Shown: positions 38,376 through 52,200 of the stretch, piece after piece
Layout of the letters: the number at the start of each line of letters is the position of its first letter
How positions within the stretch are numbered: the first letter of the stretch is position 1
Origin: Nilaparvata lugens
Taxonomy: Eukaryota; Arthropoda; Insecta; Hemiptera; Delphacidae
DNA length: 64,000 nt
Assembly: GCF_014356525.2 (NCBI RefSeq)
Contig: NC_052511.1
Location: 32,866,687-32,930,686 of the forward strand
Direction: 5' to 3'
Notes under the pieces: model-generated
Databases searched by the model: none
What the model was told of the DNA's origin: nothing
What the model saw: only the letters and a program-made list of their open reading frames with translations
Translations under genes and position numbers: made by a program

Positions 38376-39886
38376 CACTGGCAGTCCCAGGATTTTATTT
38401 CTGTGTGGTGGTGGGGGGTGATCACCGGGGGGTCTAATATGCCCCCAGAAGAGATGGTGGTCCGGGGGTCCCCCCTGAAAAATATGGAACTTGAAATTGA
38501 ATTTACGTAGGCTATTAAACCCTCAAACTGACTTTGAGGTTTTGCGGACCCCAGCTAAAATGTTTTGCGTGATGATTTCTATCTATAGATGGAATTAACT
38601 AGCCATCTATAAACTCGCTGAAATGTTTTTCGTGATGATATCCATCTATAAACCCTCCAGTACCGGTAGTTAACTCTTGGACTAAGTAGGCTACGTACTG
38701 GCGCAGGAGTCCGGTAGACCCCCATTAATGTTTTCTTTAATAACATAAAAAAATTATTTTCCTCATACAAGGTTTGTGTATCTCAAACTTTGGACTGATT
38801 CAATTAGTTTCACGATATAACTGAAAAGTAAATATATACTAGAATATTTATTGTATGCCTATATTTTTGCAGGGGTGCCTCCCCTAGAAGCCTAAGGATA
38901 ACCCCCCCCTACCTATCCTAAATTTAATAAATTAAGCTTCTACCCTCACGCCATTTACAAAAACAAAATCTCGTCATTAGTAATTTGAAACACCGCTGAC
39001 CATTTCTGGGACCCCTCTCAAGATTTGATTTCGAGCATCCCCCCTTCTAAAAATTTCAAGGACGCAGTCTGCGTTTTTAGAAACTAAAAATTGGAAGGAA
39101 AATGTAACGTTTTTGAAGTTTGTAAAGAAGAAAATTCAAAATGATGAAACTCAAGATACATTTTTAGAGACAATGGAAATCACCAATTAAAATAATTGTC
39201 CTTGTACTTTGATGATATAGCCTATTGCTTATTTTACGCACCTTGATCCACTGGAATTTTGACGCGCTGATTAGCATAATTAGGTAGCCTTCACATCATT
39301 ATTATAATCATATCATCAATATTTGTTTCTGGCTCAACATTAGAATGTTTTCATCATCACTCATATCTTCACATAGATTCATTCAACTCATCTTAATTCA
39401 TAAAGCGTTGAAAACAATTTAGAATTATATAATGAATATCACTTTCAATTTCAGTAATAACTAAATAAAATATACACAAAAATGAAACACTTCTACTGGG
39501 GCGGGGGACTAGCGTCACCCCAGAAACTTTCAACGGTCTAGCAAATTGAAATGAGTGCAAACGGGCAAAAACTGTATTGACGTATGAAAATTTCTCAATT
39601 ACCTTAGGACAATAATAGTGATACAGTAGTGATAACTTGGACGACTTTTTAAGACAGCTATAATCATTTTCAATTTGGGGTCCGCTGAACCCCAAATTGA
39701 AAGTCTTGTCTTGTTCCAAAAATATGTAAGATTCGTTGAGGGTTGGCCTAAGCTTTAAAATATGCTAAAGCTATTATTTAGGCTATGTTAGCGAAAGTTT
39801 ATTTCTAGGGGGGATTTCATTTTCATATTCCGTGGGCGGGCTTTCATACTTAGCACCCCCTCCCCTGGGCCAGCCACTGTTTGTTC
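38376..39886. mobile_element. 1.5 kb element with inverted ends (candidate)
   Basis: The left end cactggcagtcccagg and the right end cctgggccagccactg are imperfect inverted matches. Runs of G (ggtggggggtgatcac) at the left and of C (cttagcaccccctcccctgg) at the right extend them. The interior has many C- and G-runs and a partly repeated phrase (gtttt.cgtgatgat..ctatctata near 38562-38650) and no intact ORF. Likely a degenerate DNA element. Confidence 0.45.
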
Positions 39887-40272
39887 TTATTATAAATAAT
39901 AAATGCATAAATTATGACTACTTTCAGGTTCAATTTGAAGCGTTGACCAATTGACCTATCAGTAGCAAAATTATCTATCACTTTTATCTTTCATGCTGAG
40001 TTATCAAGAGTTTATAATCAAAAATCCAAAACCTATAACAGACAAAATCAGACTTGTCGAAATTGTTGATTACTAATTCAGTGTAGAAGCTCTTTAGTGA
40101 CTTGTTCATATCTGTTGAAACTAGTTATTAACTGTCCAGGTCTCACTGCATGTAGAGGAAAGTTTGTTGAACACCAAGTTATAAAGTGTCAGTTGATTTT
40201 CGTGAGTTAAACTTACTTGGAAATAGGCGACTGAAGTTGTCTTTTATCAATTCCATTTATTGAATTATTACA

Positions 40273-43200
40273 ATGTCCAGCTTGCATAATGATGGCGTAG
40301 ACGAACAGGTAAATATGCAATATAAATGTGAAATTATTGTATTTTGAAAATACGCAAATAAAATTCTTATTTCTAAGTGCATTGGTGCAATTAAAAATTG
40401 ATTATAATAATTAAAATTCAAATATGAAAATGAGTTATGCAGAACGAATAATAGGACTATAATATTTTGATATTAAGTAATGACGTTCTTATTTCAAGCT
40501 TTTTGAAGCAAGTTATTTGAAGCAGGGTATGATTGTAATTTTTTAGTTATATGGTAATTGTTTCAGTGACTATGGTAATTTCATGCTCTGTATATATTGT
40601 AAAAATGGAAAATAAATTGATTTGATTGATTGATTGATTGATTAAGCAAATTAATGATAATAGGCGCCTACTTGATTTATATTAACATAATGTTTGAGAG
40701 AATACCTTTTTAATTATTGTATAGTAAACGATTGAAAGAAAAAATGAAAGACAGCTATTTTGAAATGTCCTACATTTATTCATATTAATTCAAACAATTC
40801 TCATCCAATTATACGTAGGCCTATCAACTATCACAAAAAATGATTGTTACAGCTCGTTTGAAAAATGTATTGTTAAGTGCTATTCACACATAGTTTCTTG
40901 TATTATATAACATTAAGTTCTATCGCCATATTAGTGCTGATTTCATACTTTTTTCTATAAATCCATATTTATCACGACAGCTATAAAAGTTCAAAGTCTC
41001 ATTTCTTGTAATTAATGAATAATTTCCATAATCTTCATATGAATAAGGTGTGGTTGATTGTGTCACAATAAATGAGCAGTATCCATTCTTTTTATAAAAA
41101 ATAACAATCTTTACATGAGTGTTATTAAATGTTAAACACTTATTTCTTCTATAATGGAACACATGTTTTCAGGTGAATGAGGTGTGCATTACAACAAGCG
41201 ATGGAGTGTCAGAGTCCTCGATATCTCGAGAGTTCACAACTCTCAGTGGACATAATCTCGAATCTTCTACTGGTCCCTCGCCCTGCACCGATAAGTTCCC
41301 TGGAGAATATGACTTTCAAGTTGAACTTTCAGAAACTATCAACGACCGAAAATCTTGGAGAGTGAGTATTGTTATGTATTAATCTCAATATACTAAGATG
41401 AGAAAACAAATCTAAGCTTAATGTTTTAAAATAACTTTATTGTTATTATTATTATTATTATGTTTGTTTCTGTCCATAATGTGAACCACATTGGATGGTC
41501 ACAGATAGACAGTCATTAAAAATGAAAGAAAAAGCATGCACTCAAGGCAACAGCAGGCATCAAGTAAAATACTGCTCCAAAGCAGCACTTTCACAACTGA
41601 AAAACTCATTCAGCGCATAAAACGGGTGATCCTCAAGGAACAGCTCAACTTTCTCCTCAGGCTTGCCAGTGGCAGAGTCCCCGCTGTAATGGGTAGCTTG
41701 TTAATGATCTTTCCCACCATGTAAGCCGAACTAACCTGCGTTCTCCCAAGCCTGCAGTACGGGAGGTCGAGCCTATTCCTATTATGGGTATTATGCCCAT
41801 GGACATCACCCCTTGTAGGCAGGACACCCACCTCCCCAACTGCCCCAATCACAGACCTGAAAATGAAGAGGCCAACCACAGTCAAAATACGCCAGTCCAC
41901 GCCAAACCAGTCGGCAGCTGCCCCTCTGGATGCATTCATCAATTCCTGGACCTCATGCATATTCCTGCCAACATCCATGATAGAGGTGTCATCGGCGTAG
42001 CATACAACCATCCTATGATCTGAAAGGGCAACATCATTGATCATAATCAGAGACAGAAGGGATCCCAGCACAGATCCCTGGGGCACCCCATAAATCAGGG
42101 CTCTAACCCGTGAGAGCCCACCACGTGCCTGAACAGCCTGCCTGCGTCCACCCAAGTATGAGCGCAGAAGCTGGAGAGGGCCATCAACCACACCATAGAG
42201 AATCAATTTAGACAGCAAGATTTCATGATCCAGGGTGTCAAAAGCCTTGCTGAGGTCACATAGCGTCAGCCCAGCAAGGCTCCCCCCTTCAAAACTATCA
42301 CATATCCCTTTAATTATACATTCAACAGCGCCCACTGTCGACCGTCCAGCCCTGAACCCAAACTGAGTGTCAGCAAACAGACCATTCAGCTCACAGAACT
42401 CATACAATTGGCCAGCTATTATGATCTCAAATATTTTTGACAGAACTGGCAAAATTGCGACTGGTCTATAGTTGTTAGGATCCAGGCGAGAACCCTTCTT
42501 ATAAATTGAGAAAAAATTGCTGAATTGGAGTTTTACATTATTTTCTAACGTAAATTCAACGATGAATATTATTCAATTCTTGAAAAGTCTCCATTTACTG
42601 TTCACATTATAGATTTGACATGAAATAACTAACTGTTGTATTTTAAACTCAGGTAATCACTACTACCATCACTATCTCTAATAATTCAGTACAAATTTAG
42701 ATTGATCCTTGTTGATTATGTCGATTTTGGTGTTATTAATAGAATGTGAAGTTGATAGTAATTAATTCCTCAGAATTAATCGGAAGGAGATCAATAAGTT
42801 CTAAAATTCTGAAAATCCTATTCTAGTTATTCAACTTTCTTAGTTTCAATATAACGCACAGTAAAATCAAAAAATAGTAATATTTATCTTTGTAAAAATG
42901 AGTAGGTAGTCAATTCTCTTATTTTCCATATCATTGCTGAAATTTATGTGTTCATAAATAATTCCTTCAAATTATTACGTTATAATTATTAATCTTCTCT
43001 GACATCATGATTTATTTCTTGAATAATTCACAAATAATAGGGTTGAATATTCCACCTTTCCACTCTATCCGCACTTCACAAAAATACTCCTTTTCGATTT
43101 AATACAATAAGTCAATAGATTGTAACTGAATATTTTGAATCCATCAAATTTCATAAATAATGTATCACTTTCATTTGGTTGTATTCCAGTATTCGTCAAA

Positions 43201-46200
43201 GCTGAGGAAAGTGTTTGTTGATATCAATAAAATTGTACTTTTCCAATTCAAACTCAACAAGAACAGCAGCAGAAGTATATCGAATCTCCGAGTGAGAGCT
43301 CTGCTCGTCTACACCAGTCCCGATCATAGCCATCTACCTGTCAATCGATGTATGCTGCATGCATTCGAAAGCGATCCCAATTACCTTGGTGAGTAAACGT
43401 TTCCAACTACACTTCTCTGTTTCCATCACTCATAACATTTTAATAAAAACATACTACTTGTTTTTTATTCAACAATTATTGTAATTTATTTTGAAAAGTT
43501 GCATTTTTCTATTATTTCTGAGTACTTCAACTTACTTTGAAATAATGACTTATACAGAAGAGAGTACTTTTCTATTACCGTAAAGTTAATAATAATGATC
43601 GTTTACGATATTTTTCATAGTGAAATTTGAGCAAATCTGTCAACCTGAGTTTCTCGTGCAACAGATAATCTGGTGGAACACAGCTTGATCTCAGTTGCAT
43701 TGCAATACATTGAATATTTGAATCAAATTGAAAGAACTAATAAACTTCTTCAAACTCATAAAATGTTAGACGTTTACAGATCACTTTCTTTGAAAGAGCT
43801 ACACAAAGTAGGAGAAGAATAACGTACTGTCAAATCGTCTTTGTGTATTTTTATGTAAAATTAAATGGGTAGGAAACTAGTTATTATTGTGCTAGGCAAT
43901 CTTTTAATCATCAAGGTGGTTCCATAATATGAGAATATATAAGTGAGTAAAATATCTCTTCTATAAACTATAAAATCTAATATTGACATGGATTGAAACC
44001 AGAAATTTATTTAAATGTCAGACATCAAATTGTGGAATAAATTATTCTGCTCAACATCTCTCACAGTGTTTGGGAATAACAATCTTTGATATTGATGTAT
44101 GTATGTTTAGAAAATGAACATCAATTATATTATGAGGAATAGTTTTCTAAGGCGTTGGTCACTGAAGCTTCATGCTTGTTGAGCATAAACCCAAAGCTTA
44201 TGTTGGCATCACCCTCAGCAACAGAAGTGTAGAATATTAGAAATAAATAAGTCTCAAAGATTAATACTCAACGTGTGTAATCTCTATTAAAACATGTAGG
44301 AATAGAGTGAATTCCAATCAACAAACTATTAAATATTATAACTGATTTATGTCATCTGTTTTGCATAACATCTGGTTTCTGGTATACTACATCTTCCCCC
44401 TTTCTTCTTAAGTTCAATCTGCATATCGCAGTTGATCTGCGTGGCATCTTCTCATAGTTTCCTCAACATTCACTAGGTATGAGTATGGTCCATTTACTTT
44501 AACGATTTTTCATTTTTTGTAGCCTTTGCCTGATCTGTCTAGTACCCATACGCCATCGCCCTCTCCGAACACCTTTGCGTTGACTCTCAGCTTGCTGTTC
44601 CCTTGTCTAACTAACTCTTCGTCTACTCTGTCGTTAACATCTGGTAGTAATAGATCTATTTTGCAGCGTAACTCGCGACCGAACATCATAAAAGCAGGTG
44701 TTTTTCCCGTTGCTCTCTTTGGGGATGTTCTATGAGCGAATAAAAATTTATTTAGTTTTTCTTGTAAGGTGCCAGTACTTCCTTTTGAAATTCCCATACG
44801 TTCTTTGAACGTTCGTACACAACGCTCCGCCAATCCATTGCTTTTTGGGTGATATGGGGTGATACGTGCATGTTTTATGTTCAGTTCTTTGCAGAAATTT
44901 TGGAATTCATACGAAGTCAGTTGAGGACCGTTGTCACTTACAATTATTCTTGGGTAGCCAAATTTAGAAAATAGATCTTGTAATATATTGATCGTGGATT
45001 TTGTTGTGGTTGTTGACATGGGTATTACTTCGAGCCATTTCGATCTAGCATCTACAACGACTAACCACATTTTCCCTAAAATGGTCCTGCGAAATCTATG
45101 TGGATTCTAGACCACACTTCTGTTGGAAGAGTCCATGAGAAAAGTGGCATCTCAACATCTCTGTTTCTGTTTTCTTGACATGCGGTGCAGTGTTTTACAT
45201 GTTCCTCTAAATCTTTGTCCAGTCCAGGCCACCATACTTGGAATCGTGCTTTTCCTTTCATTGCTACAATTCCTGGATGACCTTCATGAAGAATTTGTAG
45301 TACTTTTGTTCTTAATCTTGTGGGTATGACTAAACGACCCGACCAGAGGAGTATGCCATTTTCAAATGATAGTTCTTCTCGTTTATTGTAATATGGTAGT
45401 AGTTCTTTGTTTACATTTGTATCTGTTGTCCAACCACTTCGGAGATAGTTTGTAACTTTTGCAAGTGTTGTGTCATGTTTTGTTGTTTCTTGTAAGCTCT
45501 TTGTTGATAATGGTATATCTTGAAATCGAAGGTGGAAAAGATGTGCTCTATTGTTTTCCCCTAACTTTTCGTTTTTTGACTTCAATACATTTTCCAAAGG
45601 AAACCTTGATAGCATATCCGCCGTTGCATTATCTGCACCTCTGTGATAATTTATTGAGTAGTCGTATGAGCTCAAAATTAAAGCCCATCTAGCAATACGG
45701 TTGGAAACATCTTTTGGAATAGAGTCATTTTCACCGAAAACTTTCACTAAAGCTTTATGATCAGTACGAATCTCAAAGTGTCTGCCATAGAGGAACTGTT
45801 CAAAACGTGTTACTCCGAAAATTAAACCTAATGCTTCTTTTTCAATCACACTGTACTGTTTTTCAGCTTTGTCAAGTCGTCTTGATGCGAACAAAATTGG
45901 CCTTTCAGTACCATCAGTATATCTGTGAAAAAGAGCTGCACCTAATCCGACTTCACTTGCGTCTGTGGCAAGAATTAGAGGAAGTGATTCATCATAATGA
46001 GCTAAAGTATCTGATGTTGTTAATAAATGTCTCAATTTTGTAGCGATTTGTTCATGTTTTTTATCCCAGTGCCAATTTGCTCCTTTTTGAAGTAATTTGT
46101 GTAACGGAACGCACGGTGATTGTAAATGTGGAACAAATTTACTGTAGTAGTTGATTGATCCCAAGAAGGATCTTAGTTCTTTGGCATTTTTCGGTGATGG

Positions 46201-49200
46201 CATATCTTCTACGGCTTTGATGTGTTCAGTTGTGGGGTGTATACCTGTTTGATCTATTCTGTGTCCCAAATAGTTTACTGATTCCTCAAACCATTTACAT
46301 TTTGTGGTTTGTACTCGAAGTCCATTGTTTTCAAAACGTTTTAACACTTCCCTGACTCTGTTAATGTGTTCTTCTCTTGTGGGAGCTGTTATTATTACAT
46401 CGTCTAAAAGACATGCAACGCCTTCCAAGCCAGCCAAGATTTGATCCATTTTACACTGAAAAGCTGCTGTTGCTATTTTTATCCCAAAAGGAAGGCGTGA
46501 ATATCTGAAAAATCCTTTATGAGTAGAAATAGTGAGATACTTTTGTACAGAAGTATCAACTTCCATTTGTAGATATGCATCCTTCAAGTCAATAATTGTG
46601 AATTCTTTCCCTCCTGTATATTTTGAAGTGATTTCTTCAAACCTAGGTAGGGAATAGTTGTCTGGACTTATAAACTTGTTTATGGTGGTTTTAAAATCAG
46701 CACATATCCGGACTGCTCCTGTAGGTTTCACCACAATAACTATTGGTGAGGACCATATGATAGGTTCTTCACTTGTGTTTACAGGTGATAGAACATTACT
46801 GTCTACTAAACGTTGTAGTTCCATTTCTAGTGCTTTTCTTAAGGAAAACGGAACTGGACGTGGTTTTGCAACTATTGGTATGGCATTTTTTGACATGTGG
46901 AAAAGTACCTTGCAGTTCTTTATTGTTCCCAGATTTGGATTGAAAACATCAGAAAAATCTGTGATTATTTTATTTACCAAAACTGAGTTCTTTTTTTGTG
47001 GAGAGCTTATCGTTTTTTTTACTGAGCATATTTCAGCACCGGGAGGTAAGGGTAGATTGAATTTGAGGACCCAATTAAGTCCAAACAAAGGTATGTCATC
47101 TTTCTTTATAACAATTACTGGTGATTTCCTGGAGTCACCAAAAGCATTGATATTTATATGTGTTTCTCCAAGTGTTTCAATGTCAATCCCTGTGTATGCC
47201 GTGAGGTTTCTTGTTGGTTTTAAAATGGGACTTCCAATTTTTTTCCATAATTTCTCGTTAATAACGCTGTAAGCGGCACCTGGATCATACAGCATTTTCA
47301 CTGTGTTGTTGTTGAGTTTAACGTTCACCATTACTTTACAGCCTTTTTCCAGAGTTCTTATATGTTCAATATCGGAAAGTGACAGGTTGTCATCTTCTAT
47401 TGATAAATTTTCGCGGACCTGATTTATCTGTTTGTCTTTTACAATTGTAGCGTTCCCTACTTTTAGACAAATGCTCTAGCAAAATGGTTCTTAACTCCGC
47501 AAGCTTTACAAAATTTGTTATTTGCAGTGCACATGACACCATCAGAATGTCGCCGGTTTCCACAACGGAGACAATGTGTATTTTTGTTCAATTTTAGAGT
47601 CGATTTCTTTTCATATTTTTCGTTGTACTTTTGAGGGTTAGATTCCATTGCCTGATGTTTATCAGAAATTTTTACTCTATTCAAATTTGTAGAACTGTTT
47701 TTAATTTCTTGCTGTTGAAGGTTAACGGTTTCTAGCAATTTTGCTGATTCTACTATTTTTGTAAAAGTTGTTTGTGTTGATGCATGCATTCTCAATAACT
47801 CAAGTTGCCAACTATCGTTGTTGATGCCTAATATGAACTGATCTCTTAAACGTTCATCCAGGTTATCACCAAAATTACAATCTCCTGCGAGAAACCTTAA
47901 ATCTAGTTCAAGTTGAGTTATGGTCTCACCTTCATTCCGGAATCGTCGAGAAAAACAAACTCTCTGGGATAGAGGTGCTTGTGGTTTCGTGTAGTATTTG
48001 TTTAAGACTTCTATCGCATCATTAAATCCAATGTTATTTATGGATGTCGGATGCATAGAATCGAAAACTATCTGAATGGTTGCGGTCCCAGATTCTCAAA
48101 TTTTCGTTGTTCAATAGTGTTCATTATCACAGTCTTCTCATCAAGCTTGTGAAAAACTCTGTCGTTGATACATTGTCCATTCACGGTATTTTTAGAATTC
48201 TTCCATAGGTCCACATTTCGAATGCTTCCAATTTATTTGCTGTTCATTCCGCGAGGCTCCAAGAATCTACCTCATATAATAATATGGAGAATATGTAACA
48301 TTGATTTAATAATAATAATAAAATAAATAATAATTTTGATTTAATTGCAGCTCACGTGCAGAAGAACGTGTGCAACTGCAGTGAGGTGAGACTGGCGGGT
48401 CATGTGTTGACATCGAATGACGCAGCTGCCGCTTACGAGTTTGCCGCGTCGAGTGGTCGCCACAGCGTGGTGGTTGGCTTGCGTCCGCCTCAGGCCGGCT
48501 CTGACGCAACATTCATCGGCTACCAGTTCGGCTGCAAGACCTCCTGCGAAGGCGGCATGTCGCGGCGTCAGGTCAACTTGGTCTTCACACTCGAAACTCA
48601 ATTGTAAGCTCACGGAACTTTGTTCTTATTTCCAAGGTTCTCGTTTTCCTAATTTATAACTTGAATATGAACTTCAGACAAAATTATTGTATCAATTTTT
48701 TGTATTGATAGGCCAAAAATATATCATTCATATTCATTTATTCATATACATATACAATTCATGCAAAAATAACAGGCATTCGCCCAAAACTGCTCCAAAC
48801 CTTAATTTGAAATACACAGTCTAGCTAGAGGTTATATGGAGATTATCCCGTAATTCACAAACAATTTTTAGACCAAAAGAAAATTTATCCACTGACATTT
48901 TGAATTTAGAGATCAGATTATTTCTTTACACGAATCCAAACAAAAAACTCCCATCATATTTGCAAAAATTAAAAAAAAAAGAATGATAAAAATTATTTGT
49001 TTCCCTACTTGTGCTTCTACACTATAAATATAATATTCAATGAAATACTGCTATGATTAATTAAACTTCGTTGTTTTTTAAGATTTCAAGACAATATAAA
49101 TCAAATTCCATCAGACTGAAATTTCCAATAGAAGAAGACGGTAGATGTAACCATAGAGAAACGATAGCATAAGATGCTTATTGTTTCTCTATGATGTAAC

Positions 49201-52200
49201 CTACATGGTTACTTTATAATTATAATTCAGTCATTGAATGAGTAAAGAACATAGAAAACTTCAGATTTATAAATAAATAACTTATTGGAAATTTTGAAAT
49301 AATCGAGTTCATGGTTTCTTGAACTTTAGGTTCCTTCACTTGGTGGATATTTAAATAAATTTTATATCGACAAACAAAGTCTTTCCTTTCTGGTCTCATC
49401 AAACAAATTCAGGAAAGTAAATTCCATAGAAGTTCATTTTATGGCTTTCGCGATTTTTATATTGTTGCTATCGTATATTATGTGTCTCTCTTATTCGAAC
49501 AACTTTTAGAATGTTTTGTTTATGTTACATCCAAAAAGATATCTAAAATTGTTAATCTTCCCAATAATGTCAGTCATTTGGATTCTCCGTATTTTTCAAT
49601 TTTCCACTTGTACCCTGTTAATTCGAAACAAATATGTAAATAATCGCTGGTATTTTTGTTTTCAGTGGTGAGGTGTTGGGCAGATCAAGCATGCTTGTAA
49701 AAGTGTGCAGCTGTCCAAAGAGAGACAGAGACAGGGAAGAAAGTGATTACTCGTCCATTCATCCTGACTCAAGCAACGAGAGGCTAGCAGCAGTCAAGCG
49801 CAAGCACGATGATAGCCAGGAGGAAGACGATGATTTGCAACCGGAATCATCAGTGCATAGTCAAACTCCACTAGTGAGTTACATTTCTGGCTTTTGGTGT
49901 TTCCAAACTCCCTAAAAATATTCTAGGGCATTGTTCCTGGGTACTTAACATAACATATCTGAATAGTAAAATTCACAGCTTTGGTGGTAGGTGACCAATC
50001 TGTAGAAGGTTATGTAACGTTATATTATTGTTTGAAATAATCTAAAATCGCTTACTAACAACATGCAATGCAAATGAGAATTGTTGCATTATTGAGGCGA
50101 CTTCATCAGCATGCCTTGGTGTGCACTAAAGCAAACCTTCAGTGGTCACCTATCACTAAAGCTGCCATATCCCGCTCAATATTTTTTCAATCTTGACAAA
50201 TAAGGTGTCAATCGATTTTTAATTGAATTTACTAGAAAAATCTATTTGGTTATTTAGCGGTTTTTTGGATATATTCAAGAAATACAATTCTAAACAGCTG
50301 CCATTTTGTTTATTGACTTGATAAATTATCATAATTTTTTGTAGCTGTCTTGTTGTCATAAATGATTAAGCAAAGTTTCATTTTCATATATTCAGCCATT
50401 ATTGAGAAAAAAATAGTTGACCGAACATAGTGAGTGACTCGGATTTTCTTTTGTCTGTCTGTATGTAACGCGATTACGGCCAAACGCGTTGATAGAATTT
50501 GATGAGATTTGGCAGGAATATTCCTTTTTCAACTGCGCGTCGATGCATACACAAGGTTTTTTAAAATTTTGCATTTTAAGGATAATATGAAAAGAAAAGG
50601 AATTCCTCCATACTCTGATATCACTATATTATATCATCTACTCTGAAGATAGGATTAATCAGACTATAGAATTATTCATAATCAATCAGCTGACAAGTGG
50701 ATTACACAGATGTTCTGGAGAAGCCGTGTCTATTGCTATAAGGTATATATAGTTTCAATCAACGTACCTAGAACGTATTCTAAATACATTGTATTCTAGG
50801 TACATTGGTTTCAATCAAAGACCTTGAAGAGTTATGCATCTTTAAGGTCTTTGGTTTCAATATTTTGTTTTGCAGTCATGGTATTATTATGCGTGCCGAT
50901 CAGTATCAATATTCTCACATTTGAAAAAACTAATTTGATAGGTAAAGAATAATCAAATGAACTAAATAATGCTAAACTAGTAGTTATGTGAACAGTAGAC
51001 CTCGCGCTCAGTGAGTTACATTGACCTGTTGTTATGTTTTCTCAAAAATTAATAAATAATTTATCAATTAAAAATGTCTAGAAAAAATCCTAAATAAACA
51101 TAGAGCTTTCTGTCCTATATCGTACCGAGACGTGTCGTCCCGGAATGTGAGTGTGAGCGCTGTTATCAGGTCTGGCTGTAACTGTCTACAACGTTGATGG
51201 AAAGATACAATTTTCAAGATGTTCGATGTTTTTGAACGGGTAGTATTATAGTCAACTGTCTACTCACGTTAATGGAAAGATACATTTCCAAGATGTTCGA
51301 TGTTTTTGAACGGGTAGTATTATAGTCCACTAGACAGCTGATCTATGATGAATAATTCTATAGTCTGATTTTTACAGTAATATTGGCATATGAAGGAGGC
51401 TCCTTTTTCCTTTTATATTATCCTTGAAATGCAAAATCTCCAAAAACCTTATATATACGTCGACGCGCAATTTAAAAAGGAACATACCTGTAAAATTTCA
51501 TGAAAATCTATTACCGCGTTTCGCCGTAAATGCGCAACATAAAAACATTTAAACATTTGAACATTCAAACATTGAGTGAAATGCCAAACCGTCGACTTGA
51601 ATCTTAGACCTCACTTCGCTCGGTCAATAAATTATATTTTTTATTGTAAAAAATTAATTTTCATCAGATGGAAAGTTTATCACGGAACTGGATGAGTTAT
51701 ATCATATGGAATACAAATTCAAACGTGAACAGAGTTTGTTAACATTTCAAACTGGTGACATCAAATACTTGTCGATGAGAAAACTGTGTGAGGTCTACTG
51801 TTCACAGAACTACTAGTAACTGAAAAAACAAAATGGTGGCTGTGTGAGTAACTGAGGACTCTCTGACAGTTTAAAAAAGATATTCGGGCATGCTACGTAC
51901 TTAGGAACAATGCCCTAGAATATTGGTAGGGAGTTTGGAAACACTCTAAATCATAGATATAGATCTAGATCTATAGTACCCTTTTTTGAAATAAATATAA
52001 AATAATCAATTAAAAACACAAACTGAAACTATTATTTTATATTAATTTCAAAAAGGGTACTATAATGTTATTTTATAAATGGAAATAAGTAGGTAGCCCT
52101 GAATACATACATTTCAAGAATCAACACCTCAAGGATCAAAATTTCAAACACTCAACTTTTGACAAAATGATCGGATCTCATCATACTACAATTCATTCTC

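Larger units (their letters stand above)
44392..48060 (-). mobile_element. 5'-truncated Ty3/Gypsy retrotransposon in p53 intron 3
   Basis: The order on the minus strand is gag, protease, reverse transcriptase, RNase H, integrase, polypurine tract and LTR. No 5' LTR or primer site is seen; gag starts abruptly near 48060 against a LINE fragment. It is inactive by in-frame stops, a frame break and the missing 5' end. It lies antisense to p53. Confidence 0.85.
49899..51952. mobile_element. 2 kb composite TIR element in p53 intron 5
   Basis: Left end tttccaaactccctaaaaat then attctagggcattgttcctg; the right end is their inverse (caatgccctagaatattgg, tagggagtttggaaa). The arms are about 50 bp. Inside are two inverted relatives of the 2041 repeat (50418-50740 plus, 51330-51610 minus), a tandem duplication and a small hairpin. 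No transposase frame. It starts only about 25 bases after the p53 exon 5 donor. Confidence 0.75.

Noticed and set aside
46658..47272. 204-codon plus-strand frame
   Set aside because: It lies fully opposite Gypsy pol, whose domains are clear on the minus strand. It is a shadow.
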